From: a virus
Direction: 5' to 3' (one strand)
Virus record (IMG/VR): IMGVR_UViG_3300045286_000094
Span: 1 to 39,710 of that record
DNA length: 39,710 bases
Of the stretch, positions 9,401 to 16,428 are shown piece after piece (within the stretch, counting starts at the first letter, position 1; the number at the start of each line of letters is the position of its first letter). The notes under the pieces are model-generated. The model had not been told where the DNA came from. It did no database searches and saw nothing but the letters and a program-made list of their open reading frames with translations. Position numbers and translations under genes: made by a program.

Positions 9401-11098
9401 TACGATCATGCCTGGGTCCGGTCAGACGCCTACAAGGAAGTTCGCACGCTTCTGGATCTCGATCAGAACCAGAAGCCGTTCTTTCTACTGCAGTTCGCCA
9501 CGACTGTGCAGTTGAAACAGCTTGCCGATTTCGTGGTCCACGGCAAAAACCTGATCACCGAGGTAGCCAGATCACAAGGTAAGCCCTATGGGAAGGTGCA
9601 GGAGCTTCTGGACAAGATCCCGATCCTTGGCCATGCCGATGCCTACAAGCTGATGCGCGACGCATGGAAGGCCATCGAGACTGATTCTCCGAGGATCCGT
9701 TCCGAGATGCGGGAGCTTGCCGAACTTGGTGTTCTTCGAGGGGAACACGGGGCAGACGATATCGTTGCGACCGCGCATTATCTCTGGAAGATGGATACCG
9801 GGGCCAGGCTGCTTCTGAGCAGGTTCTACAAAGAACTCGTGAAACGAAACCTCGTGGAGTACTCAAAGACCGGACACCGTGACTTTGTTCTACAGGTCGG
9901 CATGTATAATGACCGGCTTATGAACCATTTCAAGCAAAAGGTGCGGCGTTTTGGATTGTCCCCATTCCTTGTCGCCGGTGAGAATTTCAATAAGCAGGCA
10001 TGGCGAACGCTCTACACAAACTATGCCGGCGCTGAGGGCAAGGACGAGCAGGCAACAAGCGACATGAAAGCAGTCAACATGGCCGGGACGATGATTGTTG
10101 CGACCATCCCGATGATGCTGAACTACGCCACGACAGGAACGCTTCTCGGCCGGGAAGGAACACCGCTGCTTGCCTGGGACCTAGGGAATCCGAAACGGGA
10201 AGACGGCACGTTTGATGTTCTTCATTTCGGGCAGCTGAGCGGACATGCCAGGGCGACGAGGTTGCTTGGTCTGGAAGCATTCTATCAAGGCGTGAGAGGC
10301 GGACAGACACCTGAGCAGACCGCAGGTCACATGAAAACGCAGGCGTGGCAATCCCTCACGCATCCATACCTCGGCCCGGGTGCTTCTTCGCTTGAGGCGC
10401 TGCACGACAAAGAGGGATGGAGAGCGGCCCTGTCGAAGCTAAACCCAGTGTTTTCGTTCCTTGATATCAAGAAACCGGGACGCCGTGAGTTAGAGACGCT
10501 TGAAAAAACAGGTGGCAAGAAGACCGCTGATGTCTATGCTGCCCGATATCTGGATTCCCTGATGCGCTCTCCTTCAGGAGCGCTCGGGGCCAAATCGGTC
10601 CGTGCGCCTCTTTCCGCTATGGCTGAGTACGTCATCGAAAACAGGACCAAGGGAAGCGCCATGACGGATGAATCAGTTCAGAATATCAAGCTGCATGAGT
10701 TTGCGGACCAGGTCTATCAGGAGTCCGAGACAAAGTATCCGGGCTCAGGCGATGATGCCATGCGTCAGTACATCATGGATCAGATCCAAAAGGGTGTCCT
10801 CAAGAGCAAAACCTTTGCCGAGAAGATTTGGCGGGAACGGAAGCTGAACCACCTGCAGCGCGGCTTCAAGCAACTGGATCCCGAGAAGGCGATCAAGGCG
10901 TATGAGCTTGCGACTCCCGAGGAGAAGGCACAGACCTTCACGATCCTTTGGAAGAAGATCGAAGACCGGAAAGGGAAACATCTTGACTATCCGCTCTGGT
11001 ATGAATATGCTAATCGCAAGCGCGAGGAGATCATGATGTTGATGGACCAGGGCATTATCAACAAGTCCGATGTTTACATGACCACGGGGGTACACTGA
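6461..11098 (+). CDS. Giant internal virion protein, 1545 aa
   Basis: The largest gene, with a CGAGGAG ribosome site right at the upstream stop. The N-terminus repeats a DPYL..(I/L) motif (residues about 28-48), then comes a mixture of helical coiled coils (300-480, 560-690), a Gly/Ala-rich segment near 165-290 and a hydrophobic stretch near 1205-1230 (MIVATIPMMLNYATTGTLL). Size, helical nature and position after smaller helical proteins match the largest ejection protein of podoviruses (the T7 gp16 role) or phage large polyvalent proteins. I see no convincing lytic transglycosylase or protease motif. It ends in a one-base TGATG overlap with the next gene. Confidence 0.85.
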   Translation: MPTSDEYLAALRQTAPVAPKTAASPQKEDPYLKAIQETDPYLQVLRETGAGAPKNPLQKAWASIGTGFSGVSHTMAGILRNFGRDPSIPKTREELEAKKAEWMQMRSKFTKQEDKDIAVKVIGEMERTFQQYQVSDEKFDESMKNIDAFLDQNTHFKDPRYQPKGFIESIAYGVISFLPEAPLYSFVGGPAGKFVEGALESVAKKFGPEVAAKVAESLPELYAKARKYALDTGVKMATAGTEGAVTELAAGKSPEEAAMTGLQFAGATGVFHTFLGALGGFLKTATKKLEFKKKEPTFEQPEDGFDASPRPDIPASMKDPSTMQERTNEEIRKSKDLARQLDIQALEEKRKRWGEMADKTEFTTWMRKDMEMQDELVRLAGEGTEERGKNIGFEELLDQEAKRKAEGLKPEDLGEQEIPSSLDGSGEARDPNPHMPQTEEVEQLPFFEELFRSSEKFPIAKDFFTVTRRLSEKTLDWFRNIPNLTRLGLADESFYLASARAVAPKVTDDLVARVMGTEVVDGVPLYKNERAKHLVMQFLNRLRQVSQVQADQKFITDSNKRLAEIEKELKVMDETAKWAVQPDKESFTRTRTKIEPVEPGSESFVRSGGRIEPIKRGADLRSVDRLHEQLANRDKLIAEQKKLKESVTIFERRVQEALDAHDHALFEDRIAQAFRKDAIEIWGSQADPLEILTPKEIMERSRAEGKEISYKEAVELSNQAKLKDSWRERTSPMIDAMTNEKRDPLAIEGDIRAARKLAEENLVDPIHKTLYPSQPLFKVPNLREILRRYQDIVNPHWDSMYRTAHNIPESVDIGSHGQYAEYAAPDVYKYNPETNRKELTHRAETFKLAVRLVGKHTEVSGATKKEYGKKEGRRPFEEEDYGQPRGTAGTTKSGFAQGAKGTSEYTTWMEKNFMSVLQESGVSAAKETFYRKAQQNGAMAFTSGDMPDKELPQGVSWVKLQEGPVERQRHNPQTGKIEKVYDHAWVRSDAYKEVRTLLDLDQNQKPFFLLQFATTVQLKQLADFVVHGKNLITEVARSQGKPYGKVQELLDKIPILGHADAYKLMRDAWKAIETDSPRIRSEMRELAELGVLRGEHGADDIVATAHYLWKMDTGARLLLSRFYKELVKRNLVEYSKTGHRDFVLQVGMYNDRLMNHFKQKVRRFGLSPFLVAGENFNKQAWRTLYTNYAGAEGKDEQATSDMKAVNMAGTMIVATIPMMLNYATTGTLLGREGTPLLAWDLGNPKREDGTFDVLHFGQLSGHARATRLLGLEAFYQGVRGGQTPEQTAGHMKTQAWQSLTHPYLGPGASSLEALHDKEGWRAALSKLNPVFSFLDIKKPGRRELETLEKTGGKKTADVYAARYLDSLMRSPSGALGAKSVRAPLSAMAEYVIENRTKGSAMTDESVQNIKLHEFADQVYQESETKYPGSGDDAMRQYIMDQIQKGVLKSKTFAEKIWRERKLNHLQRGFKQLDPEKAIKAYELATPEEKAQTFTILWKKIEDRKGKHLDYPLWYEYANRKREEIMMLMDQGIINKSDVYMTTGVH

Positions 11099-11265
11099 TG
11101 CCGATCGAAGACAAGGTTGACGAGTGGATCGAGGAGCTGATAGTCGAGGCAAAGGATGACTGGAACAAGAAGTACAAGGCAGTTCAGCTCGCAGAGAAAC
11201 TTGCTGAAAAAAGGATTGTCGCGCAAGCATCCAAAGACGAAGGAAAGGGATTCCTGGAGGACTGA
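11098..11265 (+). CDS. 55-residue charged helical protein
   Basis: A short gene starting with an ATG that shares its A with the stop of the giant gene (TGATG), so it is read by re-initiation. The product is a single acidic and basic helix (KVDEWIEELIVEAKDDW, then KAVQLAEKLAEKRI) with no hydrophobic segment. It sits between the internal proteins and a 2-TM protein. Function unknown. Confidence 0.65.
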   Translation: MPIEDKVDEWIEELIVEAKDDWNKKYKAVQLAEKLAEKRIVAQASKDEGKGFLED

Positions 11266-11268
11266 TCG

Positions 11269-11547
11269 ATGGAAGAAAAACAATGGACATTCGAGGAACT
11301 GGAACACAGGGCTACCACGGCACAGAAGGAACTTCGCATGACAGTAATGGGGATTATTGAGCTCGGGCTCAAGGTGTTTGCGAGCAGGGCGCTTGTGCTA
11401 TACTCAATGACAATATCGGGAGGGTTGTTCGTCTTTGCATCTATCGATCCGTCTCCCATGAGAATTGCCTGTGCTTCCTGTTTCACGTTGTTCGTATTCA
11501 TCCCGGTGTTGCTCAGGAGAGGCAAAGATGGAGATGATACCGATTGA
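11269..11547 (+). CDS. 2-TM membrane protein, holin candidate
   Basis: 92 residues with a CTGGAGGA ribosome site. A charged N-terminal helix of about 30 residues is followed by two membrane helices (about 38-58 and 64-82) and a short charged tail (RRGKDGDDTD). This is the layout of small class II holins. Together with the 3-TM holin at 2455 it gives two holin-like proteins in one operon, one possibly acting as an antiholin. Confidence 0.7.
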   Translation: MEEKQWTFEELEHRATTAQKELRMTVMGIIELGLKVFASRALVLYSMTISGGLFVFASIDPSPMRIACASCFTLFVFIPVLLRRGKDGDDTD

Positions 11548-11740
11548 TTCAACGCACTTATCAGAGTGCGGTTACGATGAAGAGTTGATGGTTCTAAACA
11601 TCCGTTTCAACGGTGGCGAACTTTACCAGTATGATGAAGTTGAACAATCGGTGTACGAGGGTTTGCTTGGAGCTATAAGTCCAGGCTTATATTTTCGTCA
11701 GAACATTAAAGAGCGGTATCGGTTTGTGAGGCTTGAATGA
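11528..11740 (+). CDS. KTSC domain protein
   Basis: 70 residues starting inside the end of the previous gene, with CAGGAGAGG before the ATG; a second ATG two codons on (11534) is also possible. The whole protein matches the KTSC domain: I-D-S-T/S-x-L near the start, GYDEELMVLNIRF, GGELYQYDEV, V-Y-E-G-L-L and YFRQNIKERYRF. KTSC proteins are common small phage and bacterial proteins of unclear function, sometimes fused to nucleic-acid or lysis enzymes. It overlaps the DUF5675 gene by ATGA. Confidence 0.85.
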   Translation: MEMIPIDSTHLSECGYDEELMVLNIRFNGGELYQYDEVEQSVYEGLLGAISPGLYFRQNIKERYRFVRLE

Positions 11741-12171
11741 AAATGGAGTTTTTTCTTCATAGAAAAGAAACAACAGAAGATGGGACGTTTGGTGAACTTT
11801 ATATTGACGATTGTTGGCTCTACACGCTTGAACTTCCCTGGCGTAATAATGCCACGGATGTTTCGTGCATACCGGAAGGATCGTATCTTTGTCAGCTGGT
11901 CGATACACCACATCACGGGCTAACCTATCAGGTTCTTGTTCCCGGTCGTGTTGGTGTGCTGTTCCATTCCGGCAATACTGAGATCGACACAAAGGGTTGC
12001 ATCTTGCTTGGGCTATCAACCGGTTCAATGGATGCGCGAGATCCCGATTCAGGGGAGATTGAAAAACAACCGGCCGTGCTCCAAAGCAAAGAAGCCTTCA
12101 AACTGTTCATGGATAGGATGAACGGAACAAGCAGCTTCGTGCTGCATATATCAACCAATGAGGAGGAGTAA
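11737..12171 (+). CDS. DUF5675 protein, possible cell-wall enzyme
   Basis: 144 residues, overlapping KTSC by ATGA. It follows the DUF5675 pattern: a short beta strand start, GELYIDDCWLYTLEL, R-N-N, SCIPEGSY, VPGRVGVLFHSGN and DTKGCILLG. H77-S-G-N80 followed by D84-x2-G87-C88 resembles the His and Cys order of the YkuD L,D-transpeptidase active site. No classical endolysin was found elsewhere, so this is the best candidate for a peptidoglycan-acting enzyme in the genome. The family assignment is from memory of the pattern; the enzymatic role is inference. Confidence 0.75.
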   Translation: MKMEFFLHRKETTEDGTFGELYIDDCWLYTLELPWRNNATDVSCIPEGSYLCQLVDTPHHGLTYQVLVPGRVGVLFHSGNTEIDTKGCILLGLSTGSMDARDPDSGEIEKQPAVLQSKEAFKLFMDRMNGTSSFVLHISTNEEE

Positions 12172-12172
12172 A

Positions 12173-12616
12173 ATGAAAAAGTTTCTTGCTGTATTCATGG
12201 TGGTCATGTTTTGGGTGTACTCGATGTGGGCGGTACCGCATGTGCAAACGGCATTTGCAGACAGCGGGCAGTCTGTCGGCAACAAGACGTTCACACTCAT
12301 CAATTCTTCAACGGTTTACACGAATGTGACGACTTCTGCGGTGGCTGTTTTTGACAACCCGATGGTGCATTTTTCCTGTGATGTGATCAATACCGGTGCC
12401 ACGACGACCGCGACTTTTGCCCTGTACGGAAATGCCGGCAGTAGCTATACTGCTTTCGGTGCCACTTATGGATTGCTGCAATCCGCGGTCACCCTCACGG
12501 CAAATAGCCTTGCAACCTTTACGGTGGCCGAGAAGCCGGCGAGAGTTATAAAAGCCGTGATCGTGAACAGTGGGCAGACGAACGTTTTCACTGTGAATTG
12601 CGCTGGCGTTCAGTAG
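12173..12616 (+). CDS. Exported beta-sandwich protein
   Basis: 147 residues; ATG 12173 has a GAGGAGGAG ribosome site and begins a Sec signal peptide (MKKFLAVFMVVMFWVYSMWA, cleavage near AFA-DS). The mature part is Thr/Ser/Val-rich with alternating strands (VYTNVTTSAVAVF, TATFALYG, SLATFTV) like an Ig or carbohydrate-binding sandwich, and ends in VNCAGVQ. It is the last gene of the plus-strand late operon, just before a strong terminator. Like the proteins at 808, 3025 and 3504 it should leave the cytoplasm. Function unknown. Confidence 0.8.
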   Translation: MKKFLAVFMVVMFWVYSMWAVPHVQTAFADSGQSVGNKTFTLINSSTVYTNVTTSAVAVFDNPMVHFSCDVINTGATTTATFALYGNAGSSYTAFGATYGLLQSAVTLTANSLATFTVAEKPARVIKAVIVNSGQTNVFTVNCAGVQ

Positions 12617-12646
12617 GGGTTTTCGAGAAGAACCGTAACAAAAGAA

Positions 12647-12676
12647 ACGCCCAGGGCTTCGGTCTTGGGCGTTTTT
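12647..12676 (+). terminator. Strong, probably bidirectional intrinsic terminator
   Basis: An 11-bp stem (ACGCCCAGGGC with GTCTTGGGCGT, two G-T pairs) closed by a TTCG loop and followed by TTTTT. On the opposite strand the same stem is followed by TTTCTTTTGTT. It lies between the convergent ends of the plus-strand late operon and the minus-strand operon, so it can stop both. Confidence 0.9.
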
Positions 12677-12746
12677 GTGTCCGAGGTTAGCCTGACTCCC
12701 CATCACCACCGGGAAACAGGCTCCAGAGCCCGCGAAACCGGGTAAA

Positions 12747-12983
12747 CTAGGCATTATTTTCGGGGTCTATAACCTCTTCTTGACCGACATAGGGCATGAA
12801 CGGGTACAGGGGACAGTCTTTGATCCTACAATCCCGCCTCCCGTCGGCATACCCGCCCATACATTCGTAACACTTTGCAAGGATTGCTTCCCGTTGGGTG
12901 AGCTTTTCGCCTTTCCGGTACCGGACCAGGTCGGCCTTACCGATCCCCTTGCGGCCTGTCTTGGCATAATCGCTGTTGCTCAT
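12747..12983 (-). CDS. Small zinc-binding phage protein with CPLYPF motif
   Basis: 78 residues, ribosome site GAAAGGAT. The N-terminal half is basic and helical; the C-terminal half has CYECMGG, then DC and KDCPLYPFMPY, giving four Cys spaced like a zinc knuckle. The C-x2-C-x-G-G...C-x4-C-P-L-Y-P-F pattern recurs in many small phage proteins of unknown function. It is the last gene of the minus-strand operon. Confidence 0.8.
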   Translation of the reverse strand: MSNSDYAKTGRKGIGKADLVRYRKGEKLTQREAILAKCYECMGGYADGRRDCRIKDCPLYPFMPYVGQEEVIDPENNA

Positions 12984-13192
12984 GGTTTGGATCCTTTCAG
13001 GTGTGTCGGGAGATCAATCTGGTGCTCTTCGTGGCATTTGAGACAGACGATCCTGGATGCAGGGAGATAGGTCTTTGCTTTGAACGGGGGAAGACCGCAG
13101 CGGTATGGAGATGAAGTTGCGGCAAGAATGATGAGATAGGTAACCATAGAACCGATTGCAAGAAAGATAATACCTGTACTGAATTTTTGCAT
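12980..13192 (-). CDS. Exported CXXCH protein, possible mini c-type cytochrome
   Basis: 70 residues. The second ATG (13192) is chosen because the GGAGG site touches the first one (13201). Residues 6-25 form a signal peptide or membrane anchor; the exported part has C32 and then CLKCHEEH (C50, C53, H54, H57). CXXCH after an export signal is the recognition motif for covalent haem attachment in the periplasm, and the second His could serve as an axial ligand; the same residues could instead bind zinc. It overlaps the next gene by ATGA. Confidence 0.7.
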   Translation of the reverse strand: MQKFSTGIIFLAIGSMVTYLIILAATSSPYRCGLPPFKAKTYLPASRIVCLKCHEEHQIDLPTHLKGSKP

Positions 13193-13197
13193 GACGA

Positions 13198-13470
13198 TCA
13201 TCCTCCAATTTTACGATACCATGACAAGAATGCTTCTGCTCCTCCACTATATGTCTTTCCTTCACTTCTCCATCTTCCTGTGCTTGGATAAAAGTCAATA
13301 TTCAACGCACCATTGATAAAACGAAGATGCTCTCCATTGTTTTTAATCTCGAAAACAATATGAGCGTTATTGAGTATTTTCATATTAGATTCTTTCCAGA
13401 AGGCATGACGATTCTTTCTAGCTTCTGTCAATGCTCTTCCAGATTCAGCGGTATCGCTATCGTGTGACAT
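13198..13470 (-). CDS. Small phage protein with DFYPSTGRW motif
   Basis: 90 residues. ATG 13470 has a perfect AGGGAGG site; the upstream ATG at 13518 has none. The sequence contains an Arg/Ala-rich N-terminal helix, a middle strand (AHIVFEIKNNGEHLRF) and DFYPSTGRWRS. The D-F-x-P-(S/T)-T-G-R/K-W motif is frequent in short phage proteins near replication genes, function unknown. Confidence 0.75.
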   Translation of the reverse strand: MSHDSDTAESGRALTEARKNRHAFWKESNMKILNNAHIVFEIKNNGEHLRFINGALNIDFYPSTGRWRSEGKTYSGGAEAFLSWYRKIGG

Positions 13471-13741
13471 CTCATCCTCCCTAAAAGGGCTAGGCGACGG
13501 CTCGGTATGCTCGCCCATTCTATGGCATAGGTCCGTTATTGGGGTATCCCGATATTCCCCACCGAACTCCAGTCCGGCTCGCCTTGTCCCGCATACGAGT
13601 GACGTGAAGAGGATGGCACAGTACAGACCCCGGTATCTTCACGCTGCTTGCGAAACCCCATTTAAGCGAGCCGCCGCTTTCGCCCTCATCTCATCCTCTT
13701 TTCTAAGCTCCCATTCCAGCCCATACGGGCTGAATTAATTG
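13471..13741. other. Non-coding gap with hairpins
   Basis: A 271-base stretch with no convincing gene. It holds a 6-bp hairpin CAGCCC-ATAC-GGGCTG near 13715-13730 and a GAGGATGAG site before a 16-codon minus-strand frame (MRAKAAARLNGVSQAA) that is too short to trust. No clear promoter was seen. Confidence 0.5.
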
Positions 13742-13924
13742 TTAAATTTTCACAATCTTCACTTTGACAGGCTTTTCTCCTTTATCTCGGCAATGAGCCA
13801 ACGCATCACGACGAAGAAAAAAAGGATTAGGCTGACCGCCTTCGTAGATTTCATTATTCTGTATCGTGCGTCCACAGGAAACCAAATTTCCGTTTGCTCT
13901 TTCGATCCACCAGAGTTTTATCAT
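13742..13924 (-). CDS. 60-residue unknown protein
   Basis: An ideal TAGGAGGT ribosome site 5 bases before the ATG supports this gene. The product is a small basic protein with two strands (MIKLWWIERANGNLVSCG) and a basic helix (FFLRRDALAHCRDKG) ending in VKVKIVKI. No family recognised. Confidence 0.7.
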   Translation of the reverse strand: MIKLWWIERANGNLVSCGRTIQNNEIYEGGQPNPFFLRRDALAHCRDKGEKPVKVKIVKI

Positions 13925-13987
13925 AGTTACCTCCTAAAATTTAACCAGTCAGTTTAGTCGTCCTCAGACGGCGGCTGATTTCCGCCG

Positions 13988-14182
13988 TTATCTTCGTTCA
14001 TTCCACAATGATCGTGCATCAATAGCTGTAAATGAGTACGGGCCTTTCGCGCCACAGGATGAATAATTTGAACATACAACACGCAATAATCCATCGTTTC
14101 TATCTAAAATCCCATAAGCATCACCACCGCAAAACGGGCATGGTAATAACTTGTCGGTCGAGTCCTTTTCGCTATCGCTCAA
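13988..14182 (-). CDS. Lar-like zinc ribbon protein, TTG start
   Basis: 64 residues. The only start that fits is TTG at 14182, six bases after AGGAGG. The sequence has the Lar pattern: LLPCPFCGG, a second Cys pair (C...CGAKGP), then A-R-S-L-W-N-E-R. Lar-family proteins were first described as restriction alleviation factors and are common short phage zinc ribbons; most have untested functions. Here it may help against host restriction or simply bind zinc. Confidence 0.75.
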   Translation of the reverse strand: MSDSEKDSTDKLLPCPFCGGDAYGILDRNDGLLRVVCSNYSSCGAKGPYSFTAIDARSLWNERR

Positions 14183-14184
14183 GG

Positions 14185-14201
14185 CTCACCTCCTGGTTAG
14201 A
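14185..14201 (-). repeat. 17-bp leader repeat, copy 1 (ribosome site)
   Basis: This 17-bp sequence, read on the minus strand as TCTAACCAGGAGGTGAG, is identical to 14460-14476. It supplies the ribosome site for the TTG-started Lar-like gene. Confidence 0.8.
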
Positions 14202-14424
14202 TTGCCGTGAATTCCTTTACAAAGTCCGCTATTCGATATTTAATTGACAGCCCTCTCACTCGCTGACCATAGCAGGATGCTTTGACGTATACGAATACTC
14301 CAACACGCCTTGTTATTTTGTAGTGCTTACCTTTTTTCTCCCATTCGATTGAGAGCGGAGGTCGTTTTCCGGCTTTTCTCCAAAGGGATATTTTTGCCAT
14401 CCTTATGATTGATTCGTCTATCAT
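14197..14424 (-). CDS. 75-residue basic protein, start uncertain
   Basis: A small basic beta-rich protein (SLWRKAGKRPPLSIEW, KHYKITRRVGVFVYV) of no recognised family. The ATG at 14424 has only GGGAAG in front. A perfect AGGAGG lies further up and is spaced 6 bases from an in-frame ACG at 14457, exactly where the duplicated leader of the neighbouring gene puts its TTG. If ACG is used, the protein gains 11 residues. A GGGACGC-GAA-GCGTTCC hairpin spans the ACG region. Overlaps the 17-bp repeat region of the Lar-like gene at its end. Confidence 0.65.
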   Translation of the reverse strand: MIDESIIRMAKISLWRKAGKRPPLSIEWEKKGKHYKITRRVGVFVYVKASCYGQRVRGLSIKYRIADFVKEFTAI

Positions 14425-14459
14425 TCTAACTTCCCGTTCGAGAGGAACGCTTCGCGTCC

Positions 14460-14476
14460 CTCACCTCCTGGTTAGA
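14460..14476 (-). repeat. 17-bp leader repeat, copy 2
   Basis: Identical to 14185-14201. It sits 36 bases upstream of ATG 14424 and is followed by a 17-nt stable hairpin (14444-14460). Confidence 0.8.
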
Positions 14477-14708
14477 GACGGACTATTGCGACTCTTCTTT
14501 TCAAAGCTTGAACAAAGGAAGGATGCGCTACGATATTTCCGCTGATAAAAAATATCGCCGGACGCATGTCCCAGTTACCCTTGTTACTCATGAATTTCTT
14601 TTGAATACGCTTCTTTTTAGAACGAGGAAATTTTATCTGCTGACAGCTTACAGCGTTTATTGATTCTATGACGCGCACCCCTGATATTGTTGGCAAGACT
14701 CCCATCAT
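14472..14708 (-). CDS. 78-residue basic unknown protein
   Basis: Good GGAGGT site. A strongly basic run (RSKKKRIQKKF) is followed by a pattern seen in many phage small proteins: PAIFFISGNIVAHPSFVQALKR, in which a strand carries a V-A-H-P motif. Function unknown. Confidence 0.7.
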   Translation of the reverse strand: MMGVLPTISGVRVIESINAVSCQQIKFPRSKKKRIQKKFMSNKGNWDMRPAIFFISGNIVAHPSFVQALKRRVAIVRL

Positions 14709-14765
14709 TGTAATTACCTCCGGTTCTAACCAATCGTTCGAGGCGATGAATGCCTAAACTCAGCG

Positions 14766-14954
14766 TTATCTGTTTTTATAGAACTGTTCCAACCTTTTGA
14801 GTGCGTGGGATATTCCAGAACGAGAAAATGACATATCGGTGACATACAGCATTACCACGGTTTGCTCTGCCATCTTAAAATTATCGAAATCTCCGGTACT
14901 GATTGCGGTGAAAATAATATCTGAATCGGAGATCATTTTCTCTACGGTTTCCAT
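14766..14954 (-). CDS. 62-residue unknown protein
   Basis: AAGGAGT ribosome site; starts just after the ParB-like gene ends, so probably the same transcript. Acidic N-terminal half, then hydrophobic strand TVVMLYVTDM and a helix with a basic end (ALKRLEQFYKNR). No family recognised. Confidence 0.65.
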   Translation of the reverse strand: METVEKMISDSDIIFTAISTGDFDNFKMAEQTVVMLYVTDMSFSRSGISHALKRLEQFYKNR

Positions 14955-14963
14955 AAATACTCC

Positions 14964-16310
14964 TTAGCGACGCGCTAACTTGTCACCGCTCATCCGGAAG
15001 GAGTGTGAAACATCGGGCTTGATCTTCCATAACTTCAATGCCAGCTTGCTTGCGGCCTCGTCGCCCTGGAGATCGTTGCACATCTGCCGGCTGCTCTCGA
15101 TCGCGAGATAAGCATGGTACAGCAGGATCCTGTTCAGAGTGTGCGAGTTTGTTGCTGCGTTCGGGATGACGGTGTTCCAGAGGAACCGATCGCGCATTCC
15201 ATCTGCCTGCCGCATGTCGCTGACAGAGACCTTCTTCTCGTCCTTCTTCTTCTCTTCCTTCTTGGCCTTCGGGAAGTTCATGTCGTTGAAGCAGGACGGC
15301 TTGAGACAACACTCCACTTCTACGACATGCCCTGAATAGTTCTTCACGAAAGCATAGGCCCGGTGTTCACAAGGAACACACTGAGAAGCGTACCGCTTCG
15401 GTTTTGTGTGCGGTCCCGCTCCGTTTGGGTCGATCTCGAGCATCCGGCGCCGGTCGTTCCTGATTTCGAGATATTCGTTCTCAGTCAGCACGCGGATCTT
15501 CTTCTCGGTGAGCTCCTTCTTCTTCGCGGCATAGTGATCGCTTGTCTTCTTGATAAAACAGCTCTGCATCAGGCACCTATCGCTTCCCTTGACGTCGTCG
15601 GGGAAAAGAATTGCCTGGTTCTTGTTCCGGGAAGGGCAAGTCTTGCATTCCGTCTTGTCGAAGACTGCAGCTGAAAGTTCTGTAGCGTTCGACAGCACGC
15701 GCTGATTGATCGCTGCGGCCGTGAGTCCCTCAGAGATGACGTTCTTGAGCGCCGCATCCTGTTCCTTTGGAAGTCCCAGGCGCCCGATCGCGAGAGCCTG
15801 TGAAAGGTTGATTTTCTCTTCCAGAACGGCCTTTTGAACGTTGTCGCTGAGGTCGAGCAGCTTGAGCCGGGCATAGACATACCGGATCGATACGCCGAGC
15901 TGTTCTGCCACCTGATCGGGTGTGATCTTTCCAGATTCGAGAACGTCGCGGATCCCGTAAGCCTCATCAACAGGATTCGGATCGTCTCTTTGGATGTTCT
16001 CGACCAAGCGCAGGAAGCGAACGTCCTCGTCCGGGATATTGCGAATGAGTGCAGGGATGGTCTTGAGGTTTGCTTTAACTGCCGCCGTATGTCTGCGGTC
16101 GCCGGCCACAATCTCGTAAACCACCGTATTGTTGCCCTCGATCATTGTGCGGACCAGAATAGGCTGCAGAACTCCTTTCTCTGCGACGCTCTTGTTGAGC
16201 TCTTCCTGCTTCTCCTTGTGAACGTGCTTCCGGTAGTTACCGTTTTTCCTGATGAGATCCATGTTGAGCATTGTCACAACGTCCTGGTTTATTGCTGTTG
16301 CTTCTTCCAT
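14964..16310 (-). CDS. ParB/Spo0J-like protein with Cys-rich C-terminus
   Basis: 448 residues; ATG 16310 has GTAGGAGGGG in front, while the longer frame to 16376 has no site. The N-terminal ParB domain is clear: a LQPILVR strand, GDRRH (residues 70-74, the nucleotide-binding motif) and ENIQRDDPNPVDEA. A helix-turn-helix follows (PDQVAEQLGVSIRYVYARL). The C-terminal half has two Cys clusters (CKTCPSR...CLMQSCF and CVPCEHR...CCLKPSCF), probably zinc-binding. No ParA ATPase is encoded, so it more likely acts as a regulator or DNA-clamp protein of phage replication than in partition. No parS-like site was recognised. Confidence 0.85.
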   Translation of the reverse strand: MEEATAINQDVVTMLNMDLIRKNGNYRKHVHKEKQEELNKSVAEKGVLQPILVRTMIEGNNTVVYEIVAGDRRHTAAVKANLKTIPALIRNIPDEDVRFLRLVENIQRDDPNPVDEAYGIRDVLESGKITPDQVAEQLGVSIRYVYARLKLLDLSDNVQKAVLEEKINLSQALAIGRLGLPKEQDAALKNVISEGLTAAAINQRVLSNATELSAAVFDKTECKTCPSRNKNQAILFPDDVKGSDRCLMQSCFIKKTSDHYAAKKKELTEKKIRVLTENEYLEIRNDRRRMLEIDPNGAGPHTKPKRYASQCVPCEHRAYAFVKNYSGHVVEVECCLKPSCFNDMNFPKAKKEEKKKDEKKVSVSDMRQADGMRDRFLWNTVIPNAATNSHTLNRILLYHAYLAIESSRQMCNDLQGDEAASKLALKLWKIKPDVSHSFRMSGDKLARR

Positions 16311-16428
16311 TTTTCCCCTCCTACTATTAAGATTCTTTTGGCTATACCTATACCTATGGAGGCATCGATTTCGCATATGCGTTTTTAATGCCTTCGCATT
16401 GCGAACACAGAAACAGAAATTAAAGATA

